A DNA stretch of 42,778 nucleotides, taken from positions 1 through 42,778 of the forward strand of contig JACRCM010000117.1 of assembly GCA_016219025.1 (NCBI GenBank), in the 5' to 3' direction. Numbering within the stretch: the first letter of the stretch is position 1; each line of letters begins with the position of its first letter. A model generated the notes under the pieces. The model worked only from the letters and a program-made list of their open reading frames with translations, did no database searches and was not told the origin of the DNA. Both the position numbers and the translations under genes were made by a program. The stretch comes from Deltaproteobacteria bacterium (GTDB lineage Bacteria; Desulfobacterota; GWC2-55-46). Below are positions 1 to 9,425 of the stretch, piece by piece.

Positions 1-102
1 AAACAGGCTTTTTCAGGGGTCTCAATTTCAGTATTCCGTCGGCGGACGCTCCGATGGAAAACGGAGCGGCCCGGCGCCGCGTGTGACTTTAGTGCTTGCT
101 TT

Positions 103-300
103 ATGGCCAAAAATAATCTAAAAAAGATAAGAGAGGCGATGTTGCTCAGCAAGGCCGAGCTTGCAAGGAAGGCCGGGCTCTCGCCGCTCACCGTGGACAG
201 GATCGAACGCGGATTCCCGTGCAGGGTGGATACCAAGAGGAAGATAATCCAGGCGCTCGGGTACAGGCTCTCGGACAGGGGGAAGGTCTTTGCTGATTAG
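103..300 (+). CDS. Small XRE-family helix-turn-helix regulator
   Basis: This 65-residue protein is a bare Cro/C1-type (XRE) DNA-binding domain. Residues about 5-60 carry the family pattern, with AELARKAGLS and LTVDRIERG forming the recognition helix-turn-helix, followed by a helix containing TKRKIIQALGY. No sensor or dimerisation domain is attached. The ATG start has no clear Shine-Dalgarno sequence. The gene ends 42 bp before pilM on the same strand, so it may control or be co-transcribed with the pilus genes; that is inference from position. It could equally be a solitary regulator of unrelated genes to the left of the window. The fold assignment is safe, the target is unknown. Confidence 0.85.
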   Translation: MAKNNLKKIREAMLLSKAELARKAGLSPLTVDRIERGFPCRVDTKRKIIQALGYRLSDRGKVFAD

Positions 301-342
301 CGGGGGCGGCGCGCAAAAGCTGATAATGGGCATGAGGCACAG

Positions 343-1407
343 ATGATAAACCCGTTCCAGAAAAAGAAAGAGGCCGTGGCGTTCGACATCGGCTCGAATT
401 CCATCAAGCTCATCCAGATGTCCCAGTCCAAGAAGGGCTGGGAGCTCCAGAAGATGGGTATGACGGAACTGCCGCCGGAGGCCATAGTAGACGGCTCCAT
501 AATAGACTCCATGACCGTCACCAACGCCTTGAAGGAGATGGTCAAGGAGCACGGGGTCAAGATCAAGGACACGGTCTCGTCCCTCACAGGACACTCCGTC
601 ATCATCAAGAAGGTCAACTTCCCGGCCATGACAGAGGACGAGCTCGCCGACTCCATCCAGTGGGAGGCGGAGCAGTATATACCGTTCCCGATAACCGACG
701 TGAACATAGACTTCCAGATACTCGGCGCGGACACCGAGGGCAAGGGACAGATGGACGTCATGCTCGTCGCCGTCAAAAAGGACGTGATAAACGACTACAC
801 GAACGTCATCAAGGAGGCGGGCCTCAACCCCGTCGTCATAGACGTCGATTCGTTCGCGCTTGAGAACATGATGGAGGTGAACTATCCGGTGACCCCTGGC
901 GAGAACGTCGCCGTGGTGAACATCGGCGCGTCCATAACCTCCATAAGCGTCATCGCGGGCGGCATGACGGTCTTCACGCGCTCCATACCCATGGGCGGCA
1001 ACCAGTTCACCGAAGAGATACAGCGGCAGATGAACGTGAGTTTCAGGGACGCCGAGGAGATGAAGACGGGCAAGAAGACCGAAGGCGTGGACGTTGCCGC
1101 GCTGCAAGGCGTCGTGGAAACGGTCTCGACGAACCTCTCCTTCGAGGTGAAAAGGTCGCTGGACTTTTTCATCGGCGGCGCGCAGGGCGCGGACATAAAC
1201 AAGATATATCTCTCGGGCGGCGGGGCCAAGTCCAAGGGGCTCCTTGAAATGATGCAGGACAAGACCGCAATGCCGGTCGAACTTGCCGATGCCTTCAAGA
1301 ACCTCATCGCCAACCCCAGGCAGTTCGACACTGAGAAGCTGGGGGCGCTCTCGCAGCACTTCGGGGTCGCCATCGGGCTTGCTACAAGGAGGTTTGCAGA
1401 CAAATGA
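343..1407 (+). CDS. pilM: Type IV pilus inner-membrane platform protein PilM
   Basis: PilM is the cytoplasmic, actin/FtsA-like ATP-binding protein of the type IV pilus alignment complex, where it binds the N-terminal tail of PilN. The 354-residue length is typical. Near the N-terminus FDIGSNSIKLIQM is the first phosphate-binding loop of the actin fold, VVNIGASITSISVI the second, and IYLSGGGAKSKGLLEMM the late adenosine-binding motif. The ATG start is preceded by GAGG at a 5-nt distance. Its last codons overlap pilN by 4 bp (ATGA), which implies translational coupling. It is the first gene of a complete pilMNOPQ set. No pilA, pilB, pilC or pilT is in the window, so the rest of the machine must be encoded elsewhere. 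Confidence 0.96.
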   Translation: MINPFQKKKEAVAFDIGSNSIKLIQMSQSKKGWELQKMGMTELPPEAIVDGSIIDSMTVTNALKEMVKEHGVKIKDTVSSLTGHSVIIKKVNFPAMTEDELADSIQWEAEQYIPFPITDVNIDFQILGADTEGKGQMDVMLVAVKKDVINDYTNVIKEAGLNPVVIDVDSFALENMMEVNYPVTPGENVAVVNIGASITSISVIAGGMTVFTRSIPMGGNQFTEEIQRQMNVSFRDAEEMKTGKKTEGVDVAALQGVVETVSTNLSFEVKRSLDFFIGGAQGADINKIYLSGGGAKSKGLLEMMQDKTAMPVELADAFKNLIANPRQFDTEKLGALSQHFGVAIGLATRRFADK

Positions 1408-2024
1408 TCCGCATAAACCTTCTACCCGTAAGGGCCGCCAAGAAAAAGGAGACGGTCAGGTTCCAGCTTACCGTGGCCGGGCTTATAACGTTCATGGTGG
1501 TCATGGTCTCCTTCGGCGTCTATCTGATGTTCAGGAGCGAGGCGGGCGTCCTTGCCCGGCAGATAGAGACCGACAAGAAGGAACTCGACGACCTGGCGAA
1601 GAAGATAGGCAAACTCTCCAAGATCGAGGAAGAGAAGGCCGTGGTCCAGGAGAAGCTCGACACGATAAAGAAACTCGAGGAGGGCAAGGCCGGCCCGGTG
1701 AACCTCTTCAAGGTCGTATCGCGGTCCATGCCAGACAAGGCATGGCTGTCGAACATAAGGGACGACGGCGCGGGCGTCACCCTCAAGGGGTATGCGGCGG
1801 ACGAAAGGGTCGTGGCCGAACTCCAGAGAAGGCTGCAGGAGCACGTCAAGGATTTCGGCGCGCCCGATCTCGTCGTGGCCCAGAGGGTGACCGAGAAGGA
1901 GACCGGTGTGGAGGTCGTCAACTTCGAGATCCGCGTGACAAGGCCGGCGGCTCAGGTCCAGGTCAAGGATAAAAAAGCCAAGAAGAAGGACGCCGCGCCC
2001 GCCGCCAAGCCAGCGGCAAAATAG
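1404..2024 (+). CDS. pilN: Type IV pilus assembly protein PilN
   Basis: PilN is a bitopic inner-membrane protein that pairs with PilO in the periplasm and docks PilM through its cytoplasmic tail. The start MIRINLLPVR matches the conserved PilM-binding tail (INLLP). One membrane helix follows at about residues 22-45 (LTVAGLITFMVVMVSFGVYL), then a coiled coil at about 50-95 and a ferredoxin-like periplasmic domain. The C-terminus is a Lys/Ala-rich low-complexity tail (KDKKAKKKDAAPAAKPAAK). At 206 residues the length is usual. The ATG overlaps the pilM stop by 4 bp. Confidence 0.95.
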   Translation: MIRINLLPVRAAKKKETVRFQLTVAGLITFMVVMVSFGVYLMFRSEAGVLARQIETDKKELDDLAKKIGKLSKIEEEKAVVQEKLDTIKKLEEGKAGPVNLFKVVSRSMPDKAWLSNIRDDGAGVTLKGYAADERVVAELQRRLQEHVKDFGAPDLVVAQRVTEKETGVEVVNFEIRVTRPAAQVQVKDKKAKKKDAAPAAKPAAK

Positions 2025-2041
2025 ATCCCGAGGTGCGTCTC

Positions 2042-2695
2042 ATGGCCCCAAAGATAAACATCAACCTTGACGTAGTAATGAAGCTGCCCCTCAACAAGAG
2101 GGTGGGCATACTTGCAGGCGCGAACGCCGTTTTGGCGGCGTTGATAGCGTGGTTTCTGACATGGCCGGCCTATTCGCAGGGGGCCGTCCATCGGGTGCAG
2201 CTTGCCGACCTGAGCAATAAGCTCGTGAAGGACAGGAGGATCGCCGCGGACATCCCCAAGTATCTGCGCGAGAAAAAGGAGATGGAGGATAGTCTCGTAA
2301 AGGCGCTCACCCAGCTGCCAAATGACAAGGAGATACCCGACCTCATAGACAGCATCGCCACGAGCGCCCAGCGCGCGGGTTTCAAGATACTCCTCTTCAA
2401 GCCCGAAAAAGAGGCGCCAAAGGGATTTTATGCCGAGGTGCCGGTAACCATGAAGGTCGAAGGCAAATTCGAGAGCCTCTATGATTTCACCAATAAGGTG
2501 GGGGGCCTGCCTAGGATAGTCAACATCGGCGCCATGAACATAGACTCGGCAGGCCATAATGCGAGGCACGTTCCGATGCTGAAGGCCGATTTCGTGGCCA
2601 CGACCTTCAGGTTCATACCCGTCCAGGAGGAGGCGGATAAGGCCGCCGGGGCGAAGGCCGCGGCCAATGCGCCCAAGGAAGAAGGTAAGAAATGA
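2042..2695 (+). CDS. pilO: Type IV pilus assembly protein PilO
   Basis: PilO forms the periplasmic heterodimer with PilN and links the inner-membrane platform to PilP and the secretin. The protein has a short cytoplasmic segment, a membrane helix at about residues 23-40 (ILAGANAVLAALIAWFL), a coiled coil and a ferredoxin-like domain. A GTG lies in frame 9 bp upstream, but ATG at 2042 is preferred because GAGG at 2029-2032 sits at the right distance and the protein then begins MAPKININLD. The length is 217 residues. The C-terminus overlaps pilP by 4 bp (ATGA). Confidence 0.94.
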   Translation: MAPKININLDVVMKLPLNKRVGILAGANAVLAALIAWFLTWPAYSQGAVHRVQLADLSNKLVKDRRIAADIPKYLREKKEMEDSLVKALTQLPNDKEIPDLIDSIATSAQRAGFKILLFKPEKEAPKGFYAEVPVTMKVEGKFESLYDFTNKVGGLPRIVNIGAMNIDSAGHNARHVPMLKADFVATTFRFIPVQEEADKAAGAKAAANAPKEEGKK

Positions 2696-3249
2696 TTAAG
2701 ACCCTGAGGACACCCTTTATAATAGCGGCGGTTCCGTTACTACTGCTCTCTTGCGATAATGGCGGCGGAGGCGGTAAGGCCGTAGGCACGAAGGCCGTGC
2801 AGAAAGAGGCGCCCAAGCCGCAGGAAGAGGCACCCAAGCCGGTGGAGGCCGTTGTAAAGCCCGATGAGCCGCTTAAAAATCCGTTCCTCAGCTATATCCT
2901 GATTAAAAAAGAGGCGATGGAGGAGATGAAGGTCATAAAAGGCCCGCTTGAGTGCTGTGAACTCGCGGCCTTCAAGGTCGCGGCGGCGGTGGTGGCCGGG
3001 AATAAGAGCTATGCCCTCGTGAGCGGACCCGACAATAAGAGGTATATCGTGAGGGCGGGCGACAAGATGGGCGTGAACAACGGCAAGATTACGGCGATAG
3101 ACACAGAGGGCATTACGGTAAGGGAGCAGACCAAGGACGCGGAAGGCAATATAGCCGCCTCTACGGATACCATGTTGAAGATATATCAGGATGACGGCGA
3201 GGGCGGAGGCAAGGGCGCGGCCAAAAGACCTCCAGCCGGTAAACGGTAA
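2692..3249 (+). CDS. pilP: Type IV pilus lipoprotein PilP
   Basis: PilP is an inner-membrane lipoprotein whose C-terminal beta-sandwich (HR domain) contacts the N-terminal domains of the PilQ secretin. The first 21 residues are a lipoprotein signal ending in the lipobox LLLSC, so Cys21 would be acylated. A Gly-rich and Pro/Lys/Glu-rich flexible linker follows (residues about 24-65). The conserved domain at about 65-175 contains NPFLSYI, LVSGPDNKRYIVRAGDKMG and the beta-strand pattern ITAIDTEGITVREQ. It is the fourth gene of the pil operon; a 187-bp gap with a tandem repeat separates it from pilQ. Confidence 0.93.
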   Translation: MIKTLRTPFIIAAVPLLLLSCDNGGGGGKAVGTKAVQKEAPKPQEEAPKPVEAVVKPDEPLKNPFLSYILIKKEAMEEMKVIKGPLECCELAAFKVAAAVVAGNKSYALVSGPDNKRYIVRAGDKMGVNNGKITAIDTEGITVREQTKDAEGNIAASTDTMLKIYQDDGEGGGKGAAKRPPAGKR

Positions 3250-3257
3250 GCCTCGAC

Positions 3258-3297
3258 GCCTATGCGCCTATGCGCCTATGCACCTATGCACCTATGC
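3258..3297 (+). repeat. Tandem octamer repeat, 5 copies, upstream of pilQ
   Basis: Five head-to-tail 8-bp units, three GCCTATGC followed by two ACCTATGC, start 8 bp after the pilP stop and end 139 bp before the pilQ ATG. The 8-bp period is not a multiple of three, so the array is not coding in origin. It lies in the only non-overlapping gap of the pil operon. Confidence 0.95.
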
Positions 3298-3436
3298 AAT
3301 CGACGCCGCGGGTCAGGCAAGAACAGTCCGGATTTTATGTCTCAGCGCAGGCTCGTCCGTTTTTGAGCGCGTTATCGGGTTAGTAAATGCCTCAGCCTCA
3401 GACAAAAGAAGTCTTCGCAATAATACGGAGGTCGTC

Positions 3437-6289
3437 ATGCACATATCGGGTATTAGTTTGAGGGCGGCGTTATCCTGCGCGGCCATATGCGGCGTTATGG
3501 CGTTTGCAGGCTGCGCCACGGTTGACACCGCCAAGCCCGGGGCTCCGGGCGCGGAGCAGCCGGGTAAACCGGCGTCCGCGACAGTGGAAAAGAAGGCCGC
3601 GGGAAAGATCGCGGTAGAGGGCATTCGCGTATCCGGCGACGGGGACAGGGTGATAGTAAACACCACCGGACCGGTCAAGTACACCGTCTTCAAGCTGAAC
3701 GACCCGTCGAGGTTGATTATCGACCTGCCCGGCGTAGACATGTCGCGCATAACCGGGCCGGTCATGGTGAATAACGACTACGTCAAGGAAATTACGGCGC
3801 AGTCCGGCACGGAAGGGATGAATATAGGCCGGGTCGTCATTGGTCTTAATCAGGGCATAGAGCACAAGGTCAGGGCGGGCGAGAATATGCTCCTCGTGAG
3901 CCTCACGAAGAACATTTACGTGCCCGACGAGGGAGCGGCCGCGCCAAAGGCCGCCGTTGCCGGCGTGGAAGCAATGGCGTCCCAGCCCGCCGGGGAGGAG
4001 GCCAAACCGGAAGCCAAACCAGAGGAAAAGACAGCGTCTCCCGCGGCAAAGATTGTCGGGATAGATTCAAAGGCGGTCAACGGGAATACCGTGATATCCG
4101 TAACGGCCGACGCAGCGGTGGGCAACTACAACGCATTTGTGCTTGACGGTCCGCCGAGGATAGTCATCGACGTATGGGGCGTCAAGAATTCCGTGGGCAA
4201 AGGCATGGTGAAGCTGAACGGAAAATATGCCAGGTCGGTGAGGCTTGGCACGTATCAGGACAAGGTCAGGCTTGTGGTGGATACCACGGAAAAGAAACTG
4301 CCGCCTTACGTTATAACCAAGGAAGGCAGCGCGCTTATGCTGAATATCGGACCGAACCCCGCGCCGCAGGCGCAGGCGTCGCCGACTGAGGCCCCCGCGG
4401 CGGTTGCCGCCAAGGCGGCTGAGCCTGCGGCGGTTGTAGCCGCGCCCCATGTCGAGGCGGCGCCTCAGGCAGCCGCGCCGGCGGCTCCGGTTGAGACGGC
4501 GGCGCCCGCCACGGCCCCCGAAGGCGCGAAGGTCACTATGGTTGACTACCGCAGCGTGAACGGCGGCGGAAGGTTGACCATAGCGCGGTCGAAAAAGACC
4601 GATTATACCGTGGTGGAATCACCGGACGGCAAGACCGTGACGTTCGATATAAAAGACGCCACTATCGTGGAGGATCAAAGAAGGACGCTTGACGCCACGA
4701 AGCTCAAGACGGCCGTAACCACGGTAAGCTCCTATCAGGAGAGCGATGCCCCGGCCAGCGGCGTGCGCGTCCTGGTCAAGCTCTCGGACAAGACCGGCTA
4801 CAAGGTCAACGAGGATAATGGGACTATAAGCGTGGAATTCGCCGCGCTGACCGCCGCGGCGCCAACGCCGGCGGCGGAGCAGACGGCAGAGCCGGTCGAT
4901 TACACGAAGGCAGTCGAATCCACCTCAGGCGAGGAGGCCAAGACCGATTCGAGCGGGAAGGCCAGGGTCTACGTCGGTAAAAAGATCGACATCGACATGG
5001 TAGACGCGTCCATTACCGACGTATTCAGGCTCCTGGCCGAGGTAAGCAACCTTAACATAATCGCCTCGGACGACGTAAAGGGTACCGTGTCGCTGCGCCT
5101 CAAGGAAGTCCCGTGGGATCAGGCGTTCGATATTATACTCAAGAGCAAGGACCTGGGCATTACGAGGGAGGGCGCGGTGATCCGGGTCGCGCCTGCGGAT
5201 AAGCTCCGCAAGGAGAGGGAGTCGGCCCTTGCCGCAAAGAAGGCGCAGGAGAAGCTCGAGACGCTGGAGATAAAGTTCATCCCGATAAATTATGCCGCCG
5301 CCGCCGATATCGAGCCTCACGTCAAGAAGGTGCTCTCGGAGCGCGGAGAAGTCACGAGCGAGAAACGCACCAATACTATCATCATTAAGGACGTCAAGAA
5401 GGGCATAAACGACGCGATTAAGGTGATAACCAGGCTCGACACCCCCATCCCGCAGGTCGAGATAGAGGCCCGGATAGTCGAGGCCGATTCCAGCTTCACG
5501 AGGGACTTGGGCATCCAGTGGGGCATCGATTCAAGGATACAGAACGACGGGGTCCGCATGAACACCATGGGCAGCACGACCCAGAACGGCCAGATGGCCA
5601 CGCAGCCTGCTCAGCAGCTGCTTCTCACCACTGACAAGGCGGATACCACGACGACGACAAGGGGCAAGGATTGGGTCATGGATACCGGCGTGACGAATTA
5701 CGCCGTTAATCTTCCCGCCGCCTCGACGCTCGGCGCGTTCGGACTCCTCTTCGGCAGGGCCGGCGGAAGCAATCCCTACCTCCTCGACCTCCGTCTATCC
5801 GCGGGCGAGACGACGGGACGCTTGAAGACGATATCGCGTCCGCGCGTAACCACGCTCGACAACAAGGAGGCGAAGATCGAACAGGGCGAGTCCATACCGT
5901 TCGAGACCACGTCCGCCTCGGGCACGTCTACCACGTTCATCGACGCGAACCTGAGCCTTACGGTTACGCCCCACATCACGCCTGACGGGAGCGTGCTCCT
6001 CAAGATAAAGGCGTCGAGGAACTCCATAGGCACATTCAGGACTTCTTCCGGCGCGCCGTCCATCAACAAGAAAGAGGCGTCCACCGAGGTGCTTGTGCTT
6101 AACGGGGAGACCACGGTCATAGGCGGCATAGTGGTGTCGGAGAAGAACGACAGCGAGCAGGGGATCCCGTATCTGAAGGACATCCCGGTCCTTGGATGGG
6201 TCTTCAAGAACAAGTCGATTTTAGACAGCCAGAAGGAACTCCTTATCTTCATCACGCCGACCATAATCAAGGAAAAGGCCGCGGCCTGA
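3437..6289 (+). CDS. pilQ: Type IV pilus secretin PilQ with three AMIN-like domains and a lipobox
   Basis: PilQ is the outer-membrane ring through which the pilus is extruded. The open frame continues upstream to 3191, but ATG at 3437 is chosen. GGAG lies 6 nt before it, the protein then begins with a signal peptide, and the upstream part only reads through the octamer repeat. The signal ends FAGC, so Cys26 would make PilQ a lipoprotein. Domains in order: AMIN-like units near residues 55-140, 200-300 and 370-465, separated by Ala/Pro-rich linkers; STN (N0) at about 514-575; N1 (KH-like) at about 610-670; and the secretin barrel at about 675-945, with [20 protein letters not shown] and the late VIGGIV motif. 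The length is 950 residues. A strong intrinsic terminator follows, closing the pil operon. Confidence 0.95.
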   Translation: MHISGISLRAALSCAAICGVMAFAGCATVDTAKPGAPGAEQPGKPASATVEKKAAGKIAVEGIRVSGDGDRVIVNTTGPVKYTVFKLNDPSRLIIDLPGVDMSRITGPVMVNNDYVKEITAQSGTEGMNIGRVVIGLNQGIEHKVRAGENMLLVSLTKNIYVPDEGAAAPKAAVAGVEAMASQPAGEEAKPEAKPEEKTASPAAKIVGIDSKAVNGNTVISVTADAAVGNYNAFVLDGPPRIVIDVWGVKNSVGKGMVKLNGKYARSVRLGTYQDKVRLVVDTTEKKLPPYVITKEGSALMLNIGPNPAPQAQASPTEAPAAVAAKAAEPAAVVAAPHVEAAPQAAAPAAPVETAAPATAPEGAKVTMVDYRSVNGGGRLTIARSKKTDYTVVESPDGKTVTFDIKDATIVEDQRRTLDATKLKTAVTTVSSYQESDAPASGVRVLVKLSDKTGYKVNEDNGTISVEFAALTAAAPTPAAEQTAEPVDYTKAVESTSGEEAKTDSSGKARVYVGKKIDIDMVDASITDVFRLLAEVSNLNIIASDDVKGTVSLRLKEVPWDQAFDIILKSKDLGITREGAVIRVAPADKLRKERESALAAKKAQEKLETLEIKFIPINYAAAADIEPHVKKVLSERGEVTSEKRTNTIIIKDVKKGINDAIKVITRLDTPIPQVEIEARIVEADSSFTRDLGIQWGIDSRIQNDGVRMNTMGSTTQNGQMATQPAQQLLLTTDKADTTTTTRGKDWVMDTGVTNYAVNLPAASTLGAFGLLFGRAGGSNPYLLDLRLSAGETTGRLKTISRPRVTTLDNKEAKIEQGESIPFETTSASGTSTTFIDANLSLTVTPHITPDGSVLLKIKASRNSIGTFRTSSGAPSINKKEASTEVLVLNGETTVIGGIVVSEKNDSEQGIPYLKDIPVLGWVFKNKSILDSQKELLIFITPTIIKEKAAA

Positions 6290-6309
6290 GCCTCAACCAA
6301 TGCCCATCA

Positions 6310-6344
6310 AGGTGCATCCCGGTTGCGGGGTGCACCTTTTTTTT
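6310..6344 (+). terminator. Intrinsic terminator after pilQ
   Basis: The stem AGGTGCA (6310-6316) pairs with TGCACCT (6331-6337), with further C-G pairs inside, and is followed by an uninterrupted run of eight T. It begins 20 bp after the pilQ stop and separates the pil and aro genes. The aroC ribosome site (AGGA) starts right after the T run. Confidence 0.9.
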
Positions 6345-6357
6345 AGGAACTAAGACC

Positions 6358-7578
6358 ATGCTAAGATACCTTACTTCAGGCGAATCCCACGGCAAGGAAT
6401 TGACGGCGATTATAGAGGGCATGCCAACGGGCCTCGATATCGCCGCCGCTCAGATAGACCGCGACCTTGCAAGGCGGCAGGCGGGCTATGGACGCGGCGG
6501 CAGGATGCGGATTGAGACCGACCGGGTGGAGATTACCTCAGGGGTAAGGTGGGGCATGACCACCGGCTCCCCCATAGCCCTTGTCATAAAGAACAGGGAT
6601 TGGGAAAACTGGCTGGAGGCGATGGCCGTGGCGATCCCGGACGCGGTCGAGGATGAGCGCCAGGTGACGAGGCCGAGGCCGGGACACGCGGACCTTGCGG
6701 GCGGGATCAAGTATGGGCATCGGGACCTCCGCAACGTCCTTGAGCGTTCAAGCGCGAGAGAGACCGCGGCGCGGGTGGCGGCCGGGGCCGTCGCAAAAAG
6801 ACTTCTGGAGTCGTTCGGCATCACCGTCGCAAGCTGGGTCGTGGAAATAGGCGGGGTCAGGTGGACCCGCGTGAGGAGGCTCGACGCGGCCCGTCTCTTC
6901 GCCGGAGCAGAGGCATCTCAGGTGAGATGTCCCGATGAGGGGGCGTCCGCCAGGATGATGAGGCGCATAGACAAGGCGAAGGCCGAGGGCGACAGCGTGG
7001 GCGGCGTCTTCGAGGTCGCGGTCACCGGCGTGCCCCCGGGGCTCGGCAGCCACGTCCAGTGGGACAGAAAGCTCGACGCGAGGCTCGCGGCCGCGCTCAT
7101 GTCCATTCAGGCCATAAAGGGCGTCGAGGTGGGCGTTGGATTCAAGGCCGCCTCCATCCCCGGTTCCAAGACGCATGACGAGATATTTTATATGGCGAAG
7201 GCCGGGACCATGACAAAGGCGGCTCATGCGGCAGGGCCTTGGTGGCCCCGCTCCCCGCGGTTTTACAGAAAGACGAACAACGCGGGCGGGATCGAGGGCG
7301 GCATGTCCAACGGAGAGCCGATAATGCTGCGCGCCGTAATGAAGCCGATACCGACGCTCTACAGGCCGCTGCGTTCCGTTGACATCGGGACTAAGGAGCC
7401 GTTCAAGGCGAGCGTCGAGCGTTCCGACGCATGCGCCGTGCCTGCGGCGGCGGTCGTGGCAGAGGCCGCGGTCGCGTTCGAGATAGCCGGGGCGTTCATG
7501 GAGAAGACCGGCGGGGATTCGCTCGCCGAGATAAAGAGGAATTACGAGGGTTATCTCGCTCAGGTGGCGGAGTATTGA
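6358..7578 (+). CDS. aroC: Chorismate synthase
   Basis: AroC converts 5-enolpyruvylshikimate-3-phosphate to chorismate using reduced FMN, the last step of the shikimate pathway. The protein starts [21 protein letters not shown] is the N-terminal signature. Other family motifs are [32 protein letters not shown] and, late, [20 protein letters not shown]. The length is 406 residues, slightly above the usual 360-390. The frame is open back to 6196, but the extra codons read through the pilQ terminator; ATG at 6358 has AGGA 9 nt upstream. aroK begins 17 bp after its stop. Confidence 0.97.
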   Translation: MLRYLTSGESHGKELTAIIEGMPTGLDIAAAQIDRDLARRQAGYGRGGRMRIETDRVEITSGVRWGMTTGSPIALVIKNRDWENWLEAMAVAIPDAVEDERQVTRPRPGHADLAGGIKYGHRDLRNVLERSSARETAARVAAGAVAKRLLESFGITVASWVVEIGGVRWTRVRRLDAARLFAGAEASQVRCPDEGASARMMRRIDKAKAEGDSVGGVFEVAVTGVPPGLGSHVQWDRKLDARLAAALMSIQAIKGVEVGVGFKAASIPGSKTHDEIFYMAKAGTMTKAAHAAGPWWPRSPRFYRKTNNAGGIEGGMSNGEPIMLRAVMKPIPTLYRPLRSVDIGTKEPFKASVERSDACAVPAAAVVAEAAVAFEIAGAFMEKTGGDSLAEIKRNYEGYLAQVAEY

Positions 7579-7595
7579 ACTGGAGAAGGTAGAAG

Positions 7596-8123
7596 TTGAA
7601 GATCGTGCTTACCGGCTTCATGGGCACGGGCAAGACCACCGTCGGCAGGAGGCTTGCCAGGGACATGGGGCTCAAATTCATCGACCTTGACGAGGAAATC
7701 GAGCAGGGCGCGGCCGCCCGGATCAGCGCTATATTCAGGGAGCATGGCGAAGTACATTTCCGCACGCTTGAGGGCGAGGCGGTAACAAGGCTCGTATCAG
7801 GCGTTTATGGCGGGGACGTTGTGGCCGCCACGGGCGGGGGCGCGGTAGTCAGTGACTCCAACAGGGCGGCGCTCAGGTCATGGGGGGTGGTTGTGCGCCT
7901 TGCCGCGTCAGCCGATGAGATAAGGAATAGGGTCGGCGGCGGCGCAGCAAGGCCGCTCCTCTCAGACGGCAAGACGCAAGAGGATATGGAAAAACTCCTC
8001 GCCTCGCGCGAGGACGCGTACAGGGATTGCGACCTGAGCGTCGATACCACCGGGCGCAGCGTCGCGGAGGTAGTGGCTGACATAAAGGAATTTTTAAGGA
8101 AAAAGGCCGCACGAACCTCTTAA
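7596..8123 (+). CDS. aroK: Shikimate kinase
   Basis: Shikimate kinase phosphorylates shikimate at O3 with ATP. The P-loop GFMGTGKTTVGRRLA lies at residues 7-21. FIDLDEEIE follows, with the shikimate- and Mg-binding aspartates. FREHGEVHFRTLEGEAV carries the shikimate-binding FR..E motif, ATGGGAV the next glycine-rich loop, and RPLL the lid arginine region. The length is 175 residues, as usual. The start is TTG at 7596, behind GGAGAAGG; the product aligns with the family from that point. It sits between aroC and aroB, 13 bp from the latter. Confidence 0.96.
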   Translation: MKIVLTGFMGTGKTTVGRRLARDMGLKFIDLDEEIEQGAAARISAIFREHGEVHFRTLEGEAVTRLVSGVYGGDVVAATGGGAVVSDSNRAALRSWGVVVRLAASADEIRNRVGGGAARPLLSDGKTQEDMEKLLASREDAYRDCDLSVDTTGRSVAEVVADIKEFLRKKAARTS

Positions 8124-8136
8124 TCAATAACCTATC

Positions 8137-9228
8137 ATGGGAAATATCACCGTAGAACTCGGCGGGCGTTCATATCCGATAATCATCAGAGACGGGATGC
8201 TCCCGTCCATAGGGCCGCGCATGCATAGGCTCGGGCTCAGGGGCAGGGCCGCGGTCGTCACCAACGCGCTTGTCGGCGGACTTTATGGCAAGACCGTCAT
8301 GGGGTCGCTCAAGGACGCCGGGTTTGACGCCGTCCGCATTACCCTGCCGGATGGCGAGGAATACAAGAACGTCGAGGCCGTGGGGATGGTATATGACGGC
8401 CTTGTGGCGCACCGGATGGAGAGGACGAGTCCGGTGGTGGCGCTCGGCGGCGGCGTCATAGGCGACATAGCGGGCTTTGCCGCGGCCACATATCTGCGCG
8501 GGACGCCGTATATACAGGTCCCGACCACGCTCCTTGCGCAGGTCGACAGTTCCGTCGGCGGAAAGACCGGCGTGAACCACCCCATGGGCAAGAACCTCAT
8601 AGGCGCATTTCATCAGCCGAGGGCCGTCTTCACAGACCCCGCGGTTCTCAAGACGCTCGACGAGAGGCAGTTGCGCGCCGGGGCCGCGGAGGTGATAAAA
8701 TACGGCGTCATACTCGACGAGGCGCTCTTCGCATTCATGGAGGCGAATGCCGGGCGGATATTCGCCTCGGTCAGTCCGTTGTCCATGGCCATAGAGAGGT
8801 CGTGCCGGATAAAGGCCGGCGTCGTCTCGGTGGATGAACGGGAAGGGGGGCTTAGGGCGATACTCAACTTCGGCCATACCTTCGGACACGCCATCGAAAA
8901 CATAGCCGGTTATGGCGCCCTTGTGCACGGCGAGGCCGTGGCCATAGGCATGTGCATGGCGGCCGAACTCTCCGTATCCCTGGGCCTTTGCGCCCCGGAC
9001 GCGGCGAGGCGCATAAGGTCGCTTGCCGCCGCCTTGGGTCTGCCGGTTCACCCCCCGGATATCGCCCCCGGCGCGTTCATGGCCGCCTTGCGCATGGACA
9101 AAAAGGTCAGCTCCGGCGTGATCCGCTTCATACTCCCGACCTCTATCGGCAAGGTCGTCATCCGCGAGGTGGACGAGCGCGATATAAAACTGGCGATAAG
9201 GAAGTCATTGAGAGACTCGGCGCGGTAA
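8137..9228 (+). CDS. aroB: 3-dehydroquinate synthase
   Basis: AroB makes 3-dehydroquinate from DAHP using NAD and a divalent metal, the second step of the shikimate pathway. Visible motifs are LPDGEEYKN near residue 70, ALGGGVIGDIAGFAAATYLRG (NAD-binding and core helix), QVPTTLLAQVDSSVGGKTGVN and the metal site with NFGHTFGHAIE and, later, VHGEAVAIGM. The length of 363 residues is standard. No strong ribosome site precedes the ATG; the leader reads AATAACCTATC, which resembles a unit of the GATAACC heptamer family seen later in the window. It is the last gene of the aroC-aroK-aroB group; a promoter-like sequence follows it. Confidence 0.97.
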   Translation: MGNITVELGGRSYPIIIRDGMLPSIGPRMHRLGLRGRAAVVTNALVGGLYGKTVMGSLKDAGFDAVRITLPDGEEYKNVEAVGMVYDGLVAHRMERTSPVVALGGGVIGDIAGFAAATYLRGTPYIQVPTTLLAQVDSSVGGKTGVNHPMGKNLIGAFHQPRAVFTDPAVLKTLDERQLRAGAAEVIKYGVILDEALFAFMEANAGRIFASVSPLSMAIERSCRIKAGVVSVDEREGGLRAILNFGHTFGHAIENIAGYGALVHGEAVAIGMCMAAELSVSLGLCAPDAARRIRSLAAALGLPVHPPDIAPGAFMAALRMDKKVSSGVIRFILPTSIGKVVIREVDERDIKLAIRKSLRDSAR

Positions 9229-9318
9229 GGCAGGGACGGCCGTTTTAGTTTGGGCATTCCCCGGCGATTTGATATGATGCTGCCGTATGGCCTTGGTTTG
9301 CGGCTTGCAAGTTTATGC

Positions 9319-9347
9319 TTGACTTGGCCTTGATTCTTTAATAATTT
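9319..9347 (+). promoter_or_regulatory. Candidate sigma70 promoter upstream of the TPR/Roadblock genes
   Basis: TTGACT (9319-9324) and TAATTT (9342-9347) are spaced by 17 bp in an AT-rich part of the 197-bp gap after aroB. Just downstream lies a perfect inverted repeat, GGGTAT (9351-9356) and ATACCC (9363-9368), where transcription would start, so it could be an operator. A second TATAAT at 9399-9404 has no matching -35 box. The rest of the gap shows no gene. Confidence 0.5.
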
Positions 9348-9425
9348 TAAGGGTATCATAGAATACCCCGCGTTAGGCCGGGGCCGGGCATACGGTGTTA
9401 TAATATAAAGGGGCGTGAGACTGGC

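Noticed and set aside
118-1359. 413-residue open frame on the - strand across pilM
   Set aside because: It is a shadow of pilM in a GC-rich gene; the composition is Arg/His/Leu-rich with no domain, and pilM on the + strand has family motifs throughout.
3191-3436. N-terminal extension of pilQ
   Set aside because: It overlaps the pilP end and the octamer array; the signal peptide begins at 3437 with a good ribosome site.
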